DNA from: Alistipes sp.
GTDB taxonomy: Bacteria > Bacteroidota > Bacteroidia > Bacteroidales > Rikenellaceae
DNA: 54,826 bases
Direction: 5' to 3'
Assembly: GCA_017463615.1 (NCBI GenBank)
Contig: JAFTOU010000045.1
Location: 1-54,826 of the forward strand
Positions 20,014 to 28,825 of the stretch are shown piece after piece. The notes beneath the pieces were generated by a model. That model did no database searches, was not told where the DNA came from, and was given only the letters and a program-made list of their open reading frames with translations. Positions within the stretch are counted from its first letter, which is position 1; the number at the start of each line of letters is the position of its first letter. Made by a program: the position numbers and the translations under genes.

Positions 20014-21750
20014 ATGAAAAAGCTACTACTCATCCTACTTGCCCTTACCCTGAGCTTCAGCCTCTCGGCGCAGAGCACCCACACCTCAACCCTCAAGGCA
20101 AAACCCGCTAAGGGGGCAACTATCTACGGTACTGTAGAGTGCGACGGTCGTCCTCTTGAGGGCGTTGCCGTATCGGATGGCTACACAATCGTAAAGACCG
20201 ACAAGCGCGGCGTCTACAGCATCGCCTCGCAGAAGCGTAACGGCAATGTATTTATCACCATACCAAGCGGTTACGAGGCTCCCGTTACCCCTGGCGACAT
20301 CCAGCCGCAGTACTGGGCAGCACTCACTGCCGAGGCTCAAACTCCAGAGCGTCACGACTTTGTGCTGCGCAAGGTGAATAACGACCGCCACGCAATATTT
20401 GCCATCACAGACATCCATATCTCCAACCAGCTGGGCGACCGCGAGCAGTTAGAGACAATCGTTATGCCACGCATCCGCAGCGAGGTGGAGCGTTACCGCC
20501 AGCAGGGTATTCCTGTATATACTATGTGTATGGGCGACAGCAGCTTTGACCTGTTCTGGTACGACTTCCTCTTTGATATTGGCGACTTCCGCAAGGAGAT
20601 ATCAAAGGTGGGCTATCCTACCCCTATCTTCCACGCTATGGGCAACCACGACAACGACGGCGCTACAGAGCCAAATGAGGATACCGACTTCAACGCTACG
20701 GCTAAGTACCGCGAGGTCTTTGGACCTACATACTACTCCTTCAACATCGGCAAGGTGCACTACATCATCCTTGATAACCTGCGCTACCGCAACGAGAAGC
20801 GTCCGAATATGAAGCCAGGAAAGAATATGGCAGGTGCACGAAACTACGACCATATCGTGGTTGATGAGCAGCTGGAGTGGCTCAAGAAAGATTTGGCGAT
20901 GATTGAGGATAAGAGTACCCCTATCGTTGTGGGTATGCACTGTCCGGTGTTCCGCCTCCTTGAGGAGCATAAGTCTACCAAGCTCTACAGCTACTTCCAC
21001 GACAGCGAGGGCAACCGCACACTGCCTCCTGCGCTCTACTTTGCCGAGCACTTCAAGGAGTTTAAGACTGTGCACTTCCTCACCGGCCACTCGCACAAGC
21101 TCTACACCACCCCTTGTGCCGTAAATACAGAGTATCCACAGATTGCGGGCATTACAGACCACAATGTGAGCGCAATTTGCGGTGCTTGGTGGTTTACAGC
21201 GGCACACGGAGGGCCACACCTTGCGCCAGATGGAGCACCAGCGGGCTTCAAGGTCTTTAATATGGACGGCAAGCAGATAGATTGGTACTACACCTCTATC
21301 AACGACGGCGCAGAGCACCAGTTCCGCAGCTTTGATATGAACACCGTGCGCGACTACTACCGCACAAATGGCGAGATGCGCGTATTTTTGGAGAACAACG
21401 CTAAGTGTCAGGACTTTGCAACGGTAGAGGATAACCGCGTGGCGATACATATCTGGGACTGGGCACCCGACTGGAAGGTTGAGGTTACGGAGAATGGCAA
21501 GCCGCTGAGCGTTAGCCACTGCCCGATGCAAAACCCGCAGTATATCGTCTCCTACTGCATCCCTAAGACCGTTTGGCGTCGTAACCTGAAGAGAGATACA
21601 TACACCCTTGAGGATATCTCGGCACACATGTTCCATGTTGTAGCCTCAGCGCCAGATACTACGCTGGAGATTACCGTCACCGACAGCTTCGGTCGCAAGT
21701 ATACCGAGACTATGGTACGCCCTAAGGCATTTAGTAAGAATATGAAATAA
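20014..21750 (+). CDS. Secreted calcineurin-like phosphoesterase, third tandem paralogue
   Basis: It is 578 residues, again with signal peptide, N-terminal beta domain, phosphoesterase core and C-terminal domain. The metal motifs are ITDIHIS, GDSSFDLFWYD, MGNHDNDG, GMHCPVF and TGHSHK. It therefore differs from the other two in the last motif (GHSH for GHTH) and has an insert after GMHCPVF. This copy may have a different specificity. The ribulokinase gene starts 12 bases after it. Confidence 0.85.
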   Translation: MKKLLLILLALTLSFSLSAQSTHTSTLKAKPAKGATIYGTVECDGRPLEGVAVSDGYTIVKTDKRGVYSIASQKRNGNVFITIPSGYEAPVTPGDIQPQYWAALTAEAQTPERHDFVLRKVNNDRHAIFAITDIHISNQLGDREQLETIVMPRIRSEVERYRQQGIPVYTMCMGDSSFDLFWYDFLFDIGDFRKEISKVGYPTPIFHAMGNHDNDGATEPNEDTDFNATAKYREVFGPTYYSFNIGKVHYIILDNLRYRNEKRPNMKPGKNMAGARNYDHIVVDEQLEWLKKDLAMIEDKSTPIVVGMHCPVFRLLEEHKSTKLYSYFHDSEGNRTLPPALYFAEHFKEFKTVHFLTGHSHKLYTTPCAVNTEYPQIAGITDHNVSAICGAWWFTAAHGGPHLAPDGAPAGFKVFNMDGKQIDWYYTSINDGAEHQFRSFDMNTVRDYYRTNGEMRVFLENNAKCQDFATVEDNRVAIHIWDWAPDWKVEVTENGKPLSVSHCPMQNPQYIVSYCIPKTVWRRNLKRDTYTLEDISAHMFHVVASAPDTTLEITVTDSFGRKYTETMVRPKAFSKNMK

Positions 21751-21762
21751 ACCTATCTAAAT

Positions 21763-23427
21763 ATGAAAAAAGATTTTGTTATCGGTCTTGATTACGGTAC
21801 AGACTCGGCTCGTGCCGTACTTGTAAATGCTCACACGGGCGAGCAGATTGCCGAGGCGGTACACAACTATGCCCGCTGGTCACGCGGCGAGTACTGCAAC
21901 GCCTTGGAGAGCCGTTTTCGTCAGCATCCACTCGACTATATTGAGGCGCTCAAGAGCGTGCTGCATGGCGTGCTGGATAGCAACCGCGACATTGCCCCTT
22001 ATGTGCGCGCCATCTCGGTAGATACTACCGCCAGCACCCCTTGTCTTACAGACGAGAATCTGCAGCCGCTATCGCTTAAGGAGCAGTACAAGGATAACCC
22101 CGATGCAATGTTTGTCCTCTGGAAGGACCACACGGGCGTTGCCGAGGCTGCAGCTATAGAGGAGGCGTGTCGCCGTAGCGAGGTAGACTACACTCAGGTG
22201 TCGGGCTACCACTACTCGGCAGAGTGCTTCTGGGCAAAGGTTATGCACCTGCTCGGTACAAATGCCGATATGCGCCGCGATGCACGCTCGGTGATTGAGT
22301 GTAGCGACTTTATCACAGCCACACTTACAGGCACTACAGACCCTAAGAAGGCGCGTATGGGCCACTGCAACGCTGCACAGAAGATGTTTTGGAGCGAGGA
22401 TTGGGGTGGCTTCCCACCAGAGAGCTTTTTTGAGGCTTTAGACCCAGCTCTTGTACCTATTCTCAGGACTCTCAACGCCAACAAATATACCTGCGACAAG
22501 CCGTATGGCACAATCTGCAGCCAGTGGGCTGAGGAGCTTGGGCTGAGTGCAGATGTTATCATCGGCTGCGGCAATGTGGACTCACATCAGGGCGCTATAG
22601 GTGCAGGTGTGGCGTACAAGAAGGCGATGATTAACCTCGGCACCTCGGGCTGCTGCATGTTCGTAATTCCTAACGATGTGCTGCAGGGCAGAATCATTGA
22701 CGGCGTATTCGGTCAGGCAGATAGCTGCATCATCCCAGGTCTTGTGGGCTTTGAGGTTGGTCTGTCGGCATTTGGCGACGCCTTTGCGTGGCTTCGTCGC
22801 ACGCTGAGCTATCCTACCCTTGAGATACTGGCTAAGAGCGAGAAGGTTGCGCCAGAGCTGCGCGAGCAGTTGGTAGAGGAGGTGCAGGACGGTATCCTTG
22901 TCAAGCTGGGCGAGGATGCGTCTAAAATCACCCCGCGCCTTGATGCTCCATTTGCAACCGACTGGTTCAACGGTCGCCGCTCGCCAGAGCCAAACCAGAT
23001 GCTCTGGGGCTCGCTGATGGGCTTGCGCCTCTCTACATCTGCGCCAGAGCTCTACTACGCCATCGTTGAGGCTACAGCGCTGGCTATGAAGACCATCGTA
23101 GACCACCTTGCCGAGCGAGGCATTGTCTTTGACTCATTTATCGGCGTGGGCGGTATTGCTCAGAAGGCTCCATTTGTAATGCAGATGCTCGCCGACGCTA
23201 TTGGCAAGGATATCCATGTCTCAAAGACCAAGCAGTCCTGCGCCCTCGGCTCGGCAATATGCGCATCTGTTGTTGCGGGGCTCTACCCTACCATTGAGGC
23301 GGCACAGGCGGCACTCTGCCAGCCTATTATCCGCACATACAGCCCAAATGCCGAGCGTCGTGCACTGCTGCAGAAGCGCCACGAACTCTATCGCGCAGCG
23401 GGAAAATTTACTGAGGAGTTAATCTAA
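21763..23427 (+). CDS. araB: Ribulokinase-like FGGY carbohydrate kinase
   Basis: This is an FGGY-family kinase of the ribulokinase type, which phosphorylates L-ribulose in arabinose breakdown. The 554-residue length and the N-terminus IGLDYGTDSARAVLV fit AraB, as do DTTASTPCL, NLGTSGCCMFV and the C-terminal FIGVGGIAQKAPFVMQM region. It has no signal peptide. No araA or araD is present in the window; the neighbours are phosphoesterases upstream and an FAD oxidoreductase 13 bases downstream. The true substrate may therefore be another ketose or polyol. Confidence 0.82.
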   Translation: MKKDFVIGLDYGTDSARAVLVNAHTGEQIAEAVHNYARWSRGEYCNALESRFRQHPLDYIEALKSVLHGVLDSNRDIAPYVRAISVDTTASTPCLTDENLQPLSLKEQYKDNPDAMFVLWKDHTGVAEAAAIEEACRRSEVDYTQVSGYHYSAECFWAKVMHLLGTNADMRRDARSVIECSDFITATLTGTTDPKKARMGHCNAAQKMFWSEDWGGFPPESFFEALDPALVPILRTLNANKYTCDKPYGTICSQWAEELGLSADVIIGCGNVDSHQGAIGAGVAYKKAMINLGTSGCCMFVIPNDVLQGRIIDGVFGQADSCIIPGLVGFEVGLSAFGDAFAWLRRTLSYPTLEILAKSEKVAPELREQLVEEVQDGILVKLGEDASKITPRLDAPFATDWFNGRRSPEPNQMLWGSLMGLRLSTSAPELYYAIVEATALAMKTIVDHLAERGIVFDSFIGVGGIAQKAPFVMQMLADAIGKDIHVSKTKQSCALGSAICASVVAGLYPTIEAAQAALCQPIIRTYSPNAERRALLQKRHELYRAAGKFTEELI

Positions 23428-23440
23428 AAACCAACATAAA

Positions 23441-24808
23441 ATGAAGACTATTAAAGAGCAGGCACGCGAGCTTAATGTGCGTGCAGAGGTAGATGTTCTG
23501 GTTGTCGGCGCAGGCCCTGCCGGCATTATCGCAGCTGAGGCTGCTGCAAAGGATAAGAGCCTGAAGGTTATGCTGTTGGAGCAGCGTGGCTATATGGGCG
23601 GTAACCTTACTATCGGTCTGCCGATACTCTCCTTCCTCGGTCCTAAGGGTAATCAGGTTGTCAAGGGTGCGGCTCAGAAGTTTATCGACCGTATGTGGGC
23701 TAAGGGTGCTGCAAGCGAGCATAAGCCTTGTAAGAACCACATGTCGCTCACAATCATTGACCCAGACCAGGTTAAGACCGTGGCGTGGGAGATGATGGAC
23801 GATGCGGGCGTGGAGGTGCTCCTCTATGTCTTTGTCGTAGATACTATCGTTGAGAATGGCAAGGTCAAGGGCGTTGTTATTGAGAGCAAGGCGGGTCGTG
23901 AGGTTATCCTCGCCAAGACCGTTATTGACTGCTCGGGCGACGGCGATGTTGCCTTCCGCGCAGGCGTTGAGTGCAACAAGGGCGACGAGAATGGCGGTAT
24001 GCAGCCTCCAACCCTTATGTTCCTTATGCGCGGCGTGGAGATGCAACGCCTCCGTGACGCTATCTGCAACGAGCCTGAGAAGTACGATATGGATGTTATG
24101 CCAACATCACAGTTCCGCGAGGGTAAGTTTATCACCGTGGGTCTGCGCGGCAGAATCCTTGAGGCACAGCAGAAGGGCTACAAGGTGCCCGTAGCGCGTA
24201 CTATCCTTATCACAGGCCTGGGCGAGGATGAGATTTGGGTGAATATGACCCGCGTGTCGGGCGTAGACTCTACAGACCCAGTGAGCTATACAAAGGGTGA
24301 GCACGATGCACGAGTGCAGATGTACGAGGTTATGGCCTACCTCAAGGACTTCGTTCCTGGATTTGAGAGTGCTTGGCTTGAGCGCTCAGCAGCCTTTATG
24401 GGTATCCGCGAGAGCCGCGTGATTGTCGGTAAGTATGTTATGACCGCGCAGGATATTCTGGAGCAGAAGCGCTTTGATGACGCTATCGCCGTTGCGGGCT
24501 ATCCAGTAGATATCCACCACGCAAAGGGTGGCGACTGCACCATGCTCTTCTGCGAGGATGCCTACCAGATTCCTTATGGCGTGCTTGTGCCAGAGAAGAT
24601 TGAGGGTCTGCTCGTGGCTGGTCGTTGCTCGGCTATGGACCACGAGGCTATGGCTGCAACCCGCGTGATGAGTACCTGCATGGCACTTGGCGAGGCCGCT
24701 GGTACAGCCGCTCGCATAGCCATCGCCGATGGCGTAGAGGTTAGCGCAGTAGATGTTACCAAGGTGCAGCAGGCACTGCTCGCAAACGACGCATACCTTA
24801 ATTTATAA
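23441..24808 (+). CDS. FAD-dependent oxidoreductase, paralogue 1
   Basis: This 455-residue flavoprotein belongs to the FAD_oxidored (PF12831) group. The dinucleotide fold is VLVVGAGPAGIIAAEAA (about 19-35) followed by LLEQRGYMGGNLT. The second FAD contact is TVIDCSGDGDVAF (about 161-173), and the C-terminal FAD motif is GLLVAGRCSAMDHEAM. There is no signal peptide, so it is cytoplasmic. It is closely similar to the gene at 25117-26481 and more distantly to 53346-54656. The substrate is unknown. Oxidation of a sugar, polyol or hydroxy acid from the neighbouring kinase pathway is speculation. Confidence 0.8.
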   Translation: MKTIKEQARELNVRAEVDVLVVGAGPAGIIAAEAAAKDKSLKVMLLEQRGYMGGNLTIGLPILSFLGPKGNQVVKGAAQKFIDRMWAKGAASEHKPCKNHMSLTIIDPDQVKTVAWEMMDDAGVEVLLYVFVVDTIVENGKVKGVVIESKAGREVILAKTVIDCSGDGDVAFRAGVECNKGDENGGMQPPTLMFLMRGVEMQRLRDAICNEPEKYDMDVMPTSQFREGKFITVGLRGRILEAQQKGYKVPVARTILITGLGEDEIWVNMTRVSGVDSTDPVSYTKGEHDARVQMYEVMAYLKDFVPGFESAWLERSAAFMGIRESRVIVGKYVMTAQDILEQKRFDDAIAVAGYPVDIHHAKGGDCTMLFCEDAYQIPYGVLVPEKIEGLLVAGRCSAMDHEAMAATRVMSTCMALGEAAGTAARIAIADGVEVSAVDVTKVQQALLANDAYLNL

Positions 24809-24828
24809 TAATAGGCTGCGTAAGCAAG

Positions 24829-24938
24829 GCAACTTTCATCAGCAAGCTGTTGTTCCAAAAAATAGAGACAGCCTTTGCAAACCAGTTTGCAGTCCGCTCT
24901 ATTTTTCGTAACACCTCCTGCGGAGGATTGAAAGTTGC
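24829..24938. repeat. Nested palindrome E4
   Basis: Three concentric inverted repeats share one centre: GCAACTTTCA/TGAAAGTTGC (24829-24838, 24929-24938), AAAAATAGAG/CTCTATTTTT (24858-24867, 24897-24906) and GCAAAC/GTTTGC (24877-24890). A small CCTCC-tgc-GGAGG hairpin lies on the right arm. It forms the first half of the 308-base gap between the two FAD genes. No reading frame is present. Confidence 0.65.
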
Positions 24939-24954
24939 AAACGCTGACAAGCTG

Positions 24955-24973
24955 TTTTCTATGTTATAGAAAA
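24955..24973 (+). terminator. Hairpin between E4 and E3
   Basis: TTTTCTAT-gtt-ATAGAAAA is an 8-bp AU-rich stem downstream of the first FAD gene. It is weak and has no long T-run, so a role as terminator is only possible. Confidence 0.3.
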
Positions 24974-25095
24974 TATTGACATTCCCCCTAAATCCCCCTT
25001 TGACAAAGGGGGACTTGGTCGCAAAAACGGTCAGAAAAATCTGACCCTTTCTGCTCCGAGGTGCGAGAATGACGGGCGGTGCTTGCTACGCAGTA
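24970..25095 (+). repeat. Dispersed repeat E3, copy 1
   Basis: About 126 bases from ATTGACATTCCCCCTAAATC through the hairpin CCCCCTTTgacAAAGGGGG to TTTCTGCTCCGAGGTGC and CTACGCAGTA. The same sequence, inverted and about 80 percent alike by eye, lies at 35859-35990. A shorter match to the C-rich part is at 49909-49941. It fills the second half of the gap before the second FAD gene and may carry part of that gene's leader. Confidence 0.7.
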
Positions 25096-25116
25096 TAATT
25101 CAAACAAAAAACTACT

Positions 25117-26481
25117 ATGAAGACTTATTTTGAGCCGGCGAGGGAGATTCCTGTTCGTGCGGAGGTTGATATACTTGTTGTGGGTGCGGGCCCTGCGGGC
25201 ATTATGGCGGCAGAGGCGGCGGCGAAGAACAAGAATCTGAAGGTTATACTGCTGGAGCAGCGCGGATTTTTGGGTGGAAACCTTATCCTCGGGCTGCCGA
25301 TACTCTCTATGCTTGACAAGGATGGCAATCAGATTATCAAGGGTGCTACGGGCAAGTTTGTAGAGCGTCTGCAGCAGCGTGGCAAGGCTACGGGTCACAA
25401 GCGTTGCAAGCTCCACATATCCCTGACGATGGTAGACCCCGAGGCGGTAAAGACCTTGGCGTGGGAGATTATGGACGAGAGTGGCGTAGAGGTGCTTATG
25501 TACGCCAATGTTGTAGATACGCTGGTGGAGAACAACACCGTTACGGGCGTAATTATTGAGAGCAAGGCGGGTCGTGAGGCTATCCTTGCAAAGACAATTA
25601 TTGACTGCTCGGGCGATGGCGATGTAGCCTTTCGTGCGGGTGTGGAGTGCAACAAGGGCGACGAGAAGGGTCGTATGCAGCCTCCAACGCTTATGTTCTC
25701 TATGCGCGGCGTAGATATTGACAAGGTGCGCGACAATGTGGTAAACCACTCCGACATCTACGGCATGGATATTATGCCACCAGAGCAGTTCCGCACTGGT
25801 AACTTCACGATGGTGGGCTACCGCGACCAGCTGAGCGATGCTATCTCGCGCGGTTTTAACATCACCGTGGCGCGTACAATCTTTATGACCGGACTGAAGG
25901 ACGACGAGCTGTGGGTAAATATGACTCGCGTATCGGGCGGCGATGCTACAGATCCAGTGAGCTACACCGCCGTGGAGCGCGAGTGTCGCCGACAGATGTA
26001 CGATGTGGCACGCTACCTTGTGGAGTATATCCCTGGCTTTGAGAATGCGTGGATTGAGACCGTACCTCCATTTACTGGCATCCGCGAGACCCGCGTGATT
26101 GTGGGCAAGTATGTTATGACCACCGAGGACCTTCTGGAAGCTCGCAAGGCGGACGATGTTATCGCCGTGGCAAGCTACCCTATAGACCTGCACCACGAGG
26201 AGGGCGGCGACTGCACCCTAATCTACGGTAAGGGCTCGTACGACATCCCATATCGCACCCTTGTGCCAGAGAAGGTTGAGGGTCTGCTTGTTGCTGGTCG
26301 TTGCTCCTCTATGGACCACGGTGCTATGGCGGCTACCCGCGTGATGAGTACCGTGATGGCTATGGGTGAGGCGGCAGGTACAGCTGCTCGCATAGCTCTG
26401 GAGCAGGGTGTGCAGCCTTCGGCTGTAGATGTAAAACTCGTTCAGCAGGCTCTGCTGGAGAATGGTGGTTATCTGGGTTAG
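25117..26481 (+). CDS. FAD-dependent oxidoreductase, paralogue 2
   Basis: It is 454 residues with the same layout as paralogue 1: ILVVGAGPAGIMAAEAA, LLEQRGFLGGNLI, TIIDCSGDGDVAF, GIRETRVIVGKYVM and GLLVAGRCSSMDHGAM. The two are clear duplicates. The N-terminal line ends with VRAEVDILVVG, as in the first. It begins a tight block (gaps of 4 and 3 bases, then a 4-base overlap) with the EEP protein, the symporter and the kinase-etherase fusion, so it may work on a product of that uptake pathway. Substrate unknown. Confidence 0.8.
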   Translation: MKTYFEPAREIPVRAEVDILVVGAGPAGIMAAEAAAKNKNLKVILLEQRGFLGGNLILGLPILSMLDKDGNQIIKGATGKFVERLQQRGKATGHKRCKLHISLTMVDPEAVKTLAWEIMDESGVEVLMYANVVDTLVENNTVTGVIIESKAGREAILAKTIIDCSGDGDVAFRAGVECNKGDEKGRMQPPTLMFSMRGVDIDKVRDNVVNHSDIYGMDIMPPEQFRTGNFTMVGYRDQLSDAISRGFNITVARTIFMTGLKDDELWVNMTRVSGGDATDPVSYTAVERECRRQMYDVARYLVEYIPGFENAWIETVPPFTGIRETRVIVGKYVMTTEDLLEARKADDVIAVASYPIDLHHEEGGDCTLIYGKGSYDIPYRTLVPEKVEGLLVAGRCSSMDHGAMAATRVMSTVMAMGEAAGTAARIALEQGVQPSAVDVKLVQQALLENGGYLG

Positions 26482-26485
26482 TGCT

Positions 26486-27367
26486 ATGAAACGACTACTT
26501 TTATTGCTCTGCGCCACCCTCTCCGTTGCCCTCTGCGTGGCAAAAAAGCCCGCGGAGCACCGCATCATGAGCGCCAACATCCGCATTACGGGATTGGAGG
26601 CGGATGAGGTGGATGGTCGTCGCTGGGATGACCGCAAGAGGTATATGATAGATATTATCCGCAGCTATAAGCCCGATGTGGTGATGATGCAGGAGGTTAT
26701 CTACGACTCCTACGCCTACTGCAAGCAGCAACTTAAGGAGTACTACGCCTTTGGTTTTGAGGGCCCAGAGATGGACCCTTACACCGAGGGCTACCACCTT
26801 ATCGGCAAGAATGTGATTTTCCTGCGCAAGTCGCGCTACGAGATTGTCTCGGCGGGCTGCTACTGGCTCTCCGACGACCCTACCATGGCGGGAAGTATCA
26901 GCTGGAACACCAACCGCGCACGCCACGCCAACTGGGTGAGGGTTGTAGATAAAAAGACGGGCAAGCAGCTGCGCCTGATAGATATCCACCTTGACCACAA
27001 GTCCAAGGAGGCGAAGCTAAACCAAGCGAAGATGATTGTCCGCGAGGCGGCTCAGTATCAGGACTCCTTCCCGCAGATTATCTGCGCCGATATGAACTCG
27101 CGCAAGTACGAGGAGCAGGTTGTACACTTTACCACCAACGGATGGACAGACTGCTACGACGCCCTGCATAATGGCGTTGAGTTTGGACATACGGCACACG
27201 CCTTTGAGGGCATCAACCGCCCTCAGCGTCCAGGCAAGGGTCGCATAGACTATATCCTGACTAAAGGCGCTGCCAAGGCCCTTAGCTGCGAGGTTATCAC
27301 CGACCACAAGGGCAATATGTACCCCTCCGACCACTACTTTATGCTTGCACGAATTGTTATTGAGTAG
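26486..27367 (+). CDS. Secreted endonuclease/exonuclease/phosphatase-family protein
   Basis: This is an EEP-superfamily metal-dependent phosphoesterase (PF03372). The start at 26486 (MKRLLLLLCATLSVALCVA) gives a signal peptide and lies 4 bases after the previous stop. Motifs in order are SANIRI (about 29-34), VVMMQEV with the metal ligand Glu70, LIDIHLDH, ICADMNS (the GDFN site), GRIDYIL and SDHYFM near the end. The family includes nucleases, phosphodiesterases and sphingomyelinases. A periplasmic role in removing phosphate from a nutrient is inferred from the neighbours. Confidence 0.8.
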   Translation: MKRLLLLLCATLSVALCVAKKPAEHRIMSANIRITGLEADEVDGRRWDDRKRYMIDIIRSYKPDVVMMQEVIYDSYAYCKQQLKEYYAFGFEGPEMDPYTEGYHLIGKNVIFLRKSRYEIVSAGCYWLSDDPTMAGSISWNTNRARHANWVRVVDKKTGKQLRLIDIHLDHKSKEAKLNQAKMIVREAAQYQDSFPQIICADMNSRKYEEQVVHFTTNGWTDCYDALHNGVEFGHTAHAFEGINRPQRPGKGRIDYILTKGAAKALSCEVITDHKGNMYPSDHYFMLARIVIE

Positions 27368-27370
27368 GCT

Positions 27371-28825
27371 ATGAGCAAAGCTATAATTATTGCGACGATT
27401 TTAGGCTATATCGCCGTACTCTTTACTGTGGCCTACTACTCAGGTCGCAAGGCAGACAATGCGGGCTTTTTTGTCGGCAACCGCTCCTCAAGCTGGTGGA
27501 TGGTTATGCTGGCGATGGTTGGCGCGGCAATGTCGGGCGTGACCTTTGTCTCTGTGCCGGGTATGGTTGCCACCAGTGGCTTCTCCTACTTCCAGATGGC
27601 GCTGGGATTTATGACGGGCTACTTTGTAATCGCCTTTCTGCTTATCCCGCTCTTCTACCGTATGAACTTGGTATCTATCTACGGATACCTTGAGCAGCGA
27701 TTTGGCGTAAGTGCCTACAAGACTGGCGCGTGGTTCTTCTTCATCTCCAAGCTCTTAGGTGCTTCGGTGCGACTGTTCCTTATCTGCGCCGTGCTGCAGC
27801 TGCTGCTCTTTGAGCCCTACGGCATCCCATTCTGGGTAAATGCCGCCATTACGGTGCTGCTTGTGCTGCTCTACACCTTTCAGGGGGGCGTCAAGTCGCT
27901 TATCTGGACCGATACGCTCAAGACCGTATGTCTGGTGCTGAGTATCGCACTATCTATATGGTTTGTGCTCCGCCGCCTTGATATGCCGCTGCAGGAGATG
28001 ATTGCCACGGTGAAGAATAGCCAGAGCAGCCGCATATTCTTCTTTGACGACATCAACGACCGCCGCTACTTCTTCAAGCAGTTCCTGGCGGGCGTATTCT
28101 CGGTCATTGCCATGACGGGTCTTGACCAGGATATGATGCAGCGCAGCCTGGCGTGCAAGAACTATAAAGACTCGCAGAAGAATCTTGTTGTCTCCTCGCT
28201 GCTGCAGACGGCCATAATCTTCATCCTGCTTGTTCTGGGCGTTATCCTCTACACCTTTGCCGAGCGTATGGGTATAGCTCTGCCCGCAGGCTCGGACAAT
28301 ATGTTCCCAACCGTTGCCACCTCGCCCGTGATGCCGACGATTGTGGGCGTGCTCTTTATTCTGGGTCTTGTCAGCTCCACCTACTCGGCTGCAGGCTCGG
28401 CACTGACGGCGCTGACCACCTCGTTTACCATAGATGTGCTCGGCGGTGCAAAACGCTTTGACGAGCAGCGCCTTACAGCCGTCCGCAAGCGTGTGCATAT
28501 CTCTATGGCGGTGGCAATGTTTGCCGTTATCTGCGCGCTGTGGGTTGTTGGAAATACCAATGTTATTGACGCCGTGTATACCCTTGCCAGCTACACTTAT
28601 GGACCTATTTTAGGTCTGTTTGCCTTCGGAATCTTCACAAAGTGGAGGGTGCGGGGCAAGTTTGTAGGTATCGCCGCCGTAGCAGCTCCTGCGATATGCT
28701 TTGTGCTGCAACAGAACTCCGAGCGCTGGTTTGGCGGCTATAAGTTTAGCTACGAGCTGCTTATAGTCAATGCGCTGATAACATTTATCTTCCTTATGAT
28801 GCTCATAAAACGAGATAGACGATGA
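27371..28825 (+). CDS. Sodium:solute symporter, candidate MurNAc or amino-sugar importer
   Basis: This SSS-family transporter has 484 residues and about 13 membrane helices. The N-terminus LGYIAVLFTVAYYSGRKADN and the following FFVGNRSSSWW with MVGAAMSGVTFVSVPG are characteristic of the family. The inner-membrane location is clear; the substrate is not. Its stop overlaps the start of the kinase-MurQ fusion in ATGA. In Tannerella forsythia an inner-membrane transporter gene (murT) stands before murK and murQ, so uptake of N-acetylmuramic acid is a reasonable inference here. Confidence 0.82.
   Translation: MSKAIIIATILGYIAVLFTVAYYSGRKADNAGFFVGNRSSSWWMVMLAMVGAAMSGVTFVSVPGMVATSGFSYFQMALGFMTGYFVIAFLLIPLFYRMNLVSIYGYLEQRFGVSAYKTGAWFFFISKLLGASVRLFLICAVLQLLLFEPYGIPFWVNAAITVLLVLLYTFQGGVKSLIWTDTLKTVCLVLSIALSIWFVLRRLDMPLQEMIATVKNSQSSRIFFFDDINDRRYFFKQFLAGVFSVIAMTGLDQDMMQRSLACKNYKDSQKNLVVSSLLQTAIIFILLVLGVILYTFAERMGIALPAGSDNMFPTVATSPVMPTIVGVLFILGLVSSTYSAAGSALTALTTSFTIDVLGGAKRFDEQRLTAVRKRVHISMAVAMFAVICALWVVGNTNVIDAVYTLASYTYGPILGLFAFGIFTKWRVRGKFVGIAAVAAPAICFVLQQNSERWFGGYKFSYELLIVNALITFIFLMMLIKRDRR

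Noticed and set aside
20602-21636. 344-codon open frame antisense to the third phosphoesterase
   Set aside because: Composition typical of a shadow frame (Val, His, Leu rich), no recognisable start context or motif.
21763-23427. A full arabinose operon around the ribulokinase
   Set aside because: No isomerase or epimerase gene and no arabinose-type transporter is in the window; only the kinase is supported.
24988-26196. 402-codon open frame antisense to the second FAD gene
   Set aside because: Antisense to a well-supported flavoprotein. A similar shadow lies opposite the first FAD gene, which shows that it reflects codon use.
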